The notes beneath the pieces are model-generated. The model did not search any database, was not told the DNA's origin, and was given only the letters and a program-made list of their open reading frames with translations. A stretch of DNA of 13,941 bases from positions 1-13,941 of the forward strand of contig FR886180.1 in NCBI GenBank assembly GCA_000436475.1. The letters are read 5' to 3'. The translations under genes were made by a program, and so were the position numbers. Source of the DNA: Eubacterium sp. CAG:248. GTDB lineage: Bacteria > Bacillota > Clostridia > Lachnospirales > Lachnospiraceae. This document shows, piece after piece, positions 12,543-13,941 of this stretch. Within the stretch, counting starts at the first letter, position 1. The number at the start of each line of letters is the position of its first letter.

Positions 12543-12938
12543 TCTGACATAATACTGTTCTGTTATAAACTATTCCACATCAGCTTATATGTCATATATC
12601 CCACATACTACAAGTTACTTTTTATGAATGGTAACAGATCATTCTGCATTCTGTTTTGGTTAGTTAGTTTTCTATAACTCTTAAACCCATTCGGCAACAT
12701 TTTAGCATATGTTAGTATATATTACAATACATAAAATATATTTTCACATTTACATATTTCATACTTAGCGTTATACCTGACATTTGCATCAGCGTTATAC
12801 TTGACCTATACTTAGCTTTATACTTGATCATATGCCGCTTATATCGCTTATACGTTTGCCTAGTAGTGTCCTATACTTAATTTTATACTTAATCATATGC
12901 TTGACCATATACTTAATATTTATGATACATCTCTACCT
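12543..12938. other. Intergenic region containing a 12-bp repeat array
   Basis: The left part (12543-12759) is AT-rich, with only a weak promoter candidate for the HD gene. The right part is the TATACTT array described separately, which ends 19 nt from the nuclease stop codon. No terminator hairpin with a T-tract was found for the nuclease gene. No gene is seen. Confidence 0.5.
12760..12919. repeat. 12-bp degenerate tandem array, consensus TATACTTRAYNN
   Basis: Clear units begin at 12760, 12772, 12796, 12807, 12819, 12872, 12884, 12896 and 12908, all 11-12 bp apart inside each block. More decayed units (TATGCCGCT, TATATCGCT, TATACGTTTGCC) fill the middle. A higher-order duplication is visible: the 31-bp stretches 12805-12835 and 12870-12900 agree at 28 positions. 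Confidence 0.85.
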
Positions 12939-13748
12939 CTATAAAAGATATTTTTCTACCATAGCTTCTATTATGTTATTACTCAATGCGGATTGAGATG
13001 TTTCAAATGTGAGAATTAACCTCTCCCCTGGAAATATGCCATTTCTTTCATATGCTTCTATTTTCTTAATTGCATTCTTAGCATATACTGGATCATCCAT
13101 CATACCATCATGTTCCCAATATATTTCTTTATCTAATCTCGGAGATAAAAAAGTAAAATCCGGATATATTATTCCGTAGCCATTTAATTTTAAAGGGCAT
13201 TCGTATTTATATGAAATATTGTTATAATAAAAATAATCTGCTAAAATTTTCTCCGATTTAGAACGTACACGCTCCCCTTTCTGCGTATATATTTCCATTG
13301 TATCATCATTCAATTCTTTTCCTTTATATTCAGTTTTTTCCCATTCGTTAAGTTTACTTTCCCAAGTCGGTTCTAATGGGGTTATCAACCTTTGCTTTGC
13401 AATATGTTCTTTATATAAACAATTGTCTATCTCATCATCCTCATAATCTTCTAGTATATCTTCTATCTGTTTCAATCTTTTTTGTGCTCGTTTTAATAAT
13501 TTATAATTATACTCATTCTGAGCCAGTTTTTTGGCAACCTCTAAATCTTTTTTTAGTATATAACTTCCCTTTTTATTATCCGGAGTACATTTATAATATC
13601 TTATGCGCTCTTTATCAACTGATATCCTTAACTTGTTTTCTAATATATCTCCTTGTATACCAGCTTTCTTCAACTGCAGCTTTGCTTTTTTTATAACTTC
13701 CTCTAAATACATTTTTTCGCTAGTAAGCATATCCTTCATTCCAACCAT
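12939..13748 (-). CDS. Coiled-coil protein with C-terminal PD-(D/E)XK nuclease-like domain
   Basis: The 269-aa product has two parts. Residues 1-105 are charged and helical, with Lys/Glu heptad-like stretches (EEVIKKAKLQLKKAG; LLKRAQKRLKQIEDILEDYEDDE), probably a coiled coil. Residues 155-269 resemble a restriction-endonuclease fold of the Vsr-like type: E166 in RVRSKSEKILADYF, D197 in IIYPDFTFL, E212-H213 in IYWEHDGMMDDP, then Y-x-x-NGI-x-PGERLILTFET (223-241). All expected acidic residues are present, so it may be an active DNA nuclease, but the target is unknown. GAGGAG lies 9 nt before the ATG at 13748. No methylase or helicase is adjacent within the window. The gene is A-rich and lies between a tandem array and a dispersed repeat, suggesting an accessory locus. 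Confidence 0.78.
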   Translation of the reverse strand: MVGMKDMLTSEKMYLEEVIKKAKLQLKKAGIQGDILENKLRISVDKERIRYYKCTPDNKKGSYILKKDLEVAKKLAQNEYNYKLLKRAQKRLKQIEDILEDYEDDEIDNCLYKEHIAKQRLITPLEPTWESKLNEWEKTEYKGKELNDDTMEIYTQKGERVRSKSEKILADYFYYNNISYKYECPLKLNGYGIIYPDFTFLSPRLDKEIYWEHDGMMDDPVYAKNAIKKIEAYERNGIFPGERLILTFETSQSALSNNIIEAMVEKYLL

Positions 13749-13849
13749 AACACTTGTCTCCTCTAATTCTATTATATTTTTTCGCTAAAACCTAACTTCC
13801 TTTATTAATTCAGTTATATGAAACATACCTCTTTTCTCTTATTTCATAT

Positions 13850-13941
13850 TTTGTGACTCTATTTGTTTTTTCTATTTCCGGGTCACTTTTTCACCTCATC
13901 TTTCATCTTATTTTGTGACCCTATTTGCCTTTTTCTATTTC
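13850..13941. repeat. 62-bp-period repeat related to the 6.2-kb palindrome, cut by window edge
   Basis: TTTTGTGACYCTATTTG begins at 13849 and again at 13911, each followed by a T-rich run and CTATTTC. Between them GGGTCAC (13880-13886) is the inverted counterpart of GTGACYC, making a hairpin. The array apparently continues beyond the window. The core matches the arms at 6210-6243. Confidence 0.65.

Noticed and set aside
12760..12919. Possible CRISPR array
   Set aside because: Units are 12 bp, degenerate and directly adjacent without unique spacers; no cas gene is present.
13779..13823. Thirteen-codon leader ORF before the nuclease-like gene
   Set aside because: The purine-rich AGAGG is only about one base from its ATG, too close to act as a ribosome site, and nothing else supports translation.

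Overview
The window looks like chromosomal DNA of a low-GC anaerobic Firmicute, most likely a gut Lachnospiraceae relative. That placement is an inference from AT-rich composition, strong GGAGG-type ribosome sites and the kind of proteins present (ThrE-type exporter, DUF4143 ATPase, HTH plus DUF3169 pair, Atg22-like MFS, short Hsp20). No rRNA, tRNA, CRISPR array, integrase or transposase was found.

Layout. At the left edge the first 29 codons of a UvrD/Rep-type helicase leave on the minus strand. A plus-strand pair follows: an unrecognised 253-aa protein overlapping a ThrE-family exporter. A perfect 15-bp hairpin separates it from a minus-strand DUF454 (YbaN-like) membrane protein. Divergent from that is a lone DUF4143-type AAA ATPase, preceded by a 33-bp-period repeat and followed by a terminator. 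From about 4.9 kb onward every gene is on the minus strand. In order of transcription within each unit these are: a Dabb-domain protein and a deoxyinosine/uracil DNA glycosylase; a zinc-dependent phospholipase C-like protein overlapping an Atg22-like MFS transporter; an HTH regulator, a DUF3169 membrane protein and a small anchored protein; Hsp20; an HD-domain hydrolase; and a coiled-coil plus PD-(D/E)XK nuclease-like protein.

Control signals are unusually legible. The HTH/DUF3169 operon has a TTGACA-17-TATAAT promoter inside a dyad of four TTGACAA-type boxes, and it ends at a 17-bp stem terminator. Hsp20 has a -35 element buried in a degenerate CIRCE (HrcA) site. A probable structured RNA of about 92 nt with its own promoter lies upstream of the Dabb gene.

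The most striking large-scale property is that many intergenic regions carry their own private short tandem repeat, with periods of 10, 12, 15, 17 and 33 bp and different sequences. In addition, a palindromic repeat family (TTGACYCTATTYGC) occurs near 6.2 kb and at the right edge. I see no complete new multi-gene system. The best leads are the structured RNA, the four-box operator, the tandem arrays and the stand-alone nuclease.
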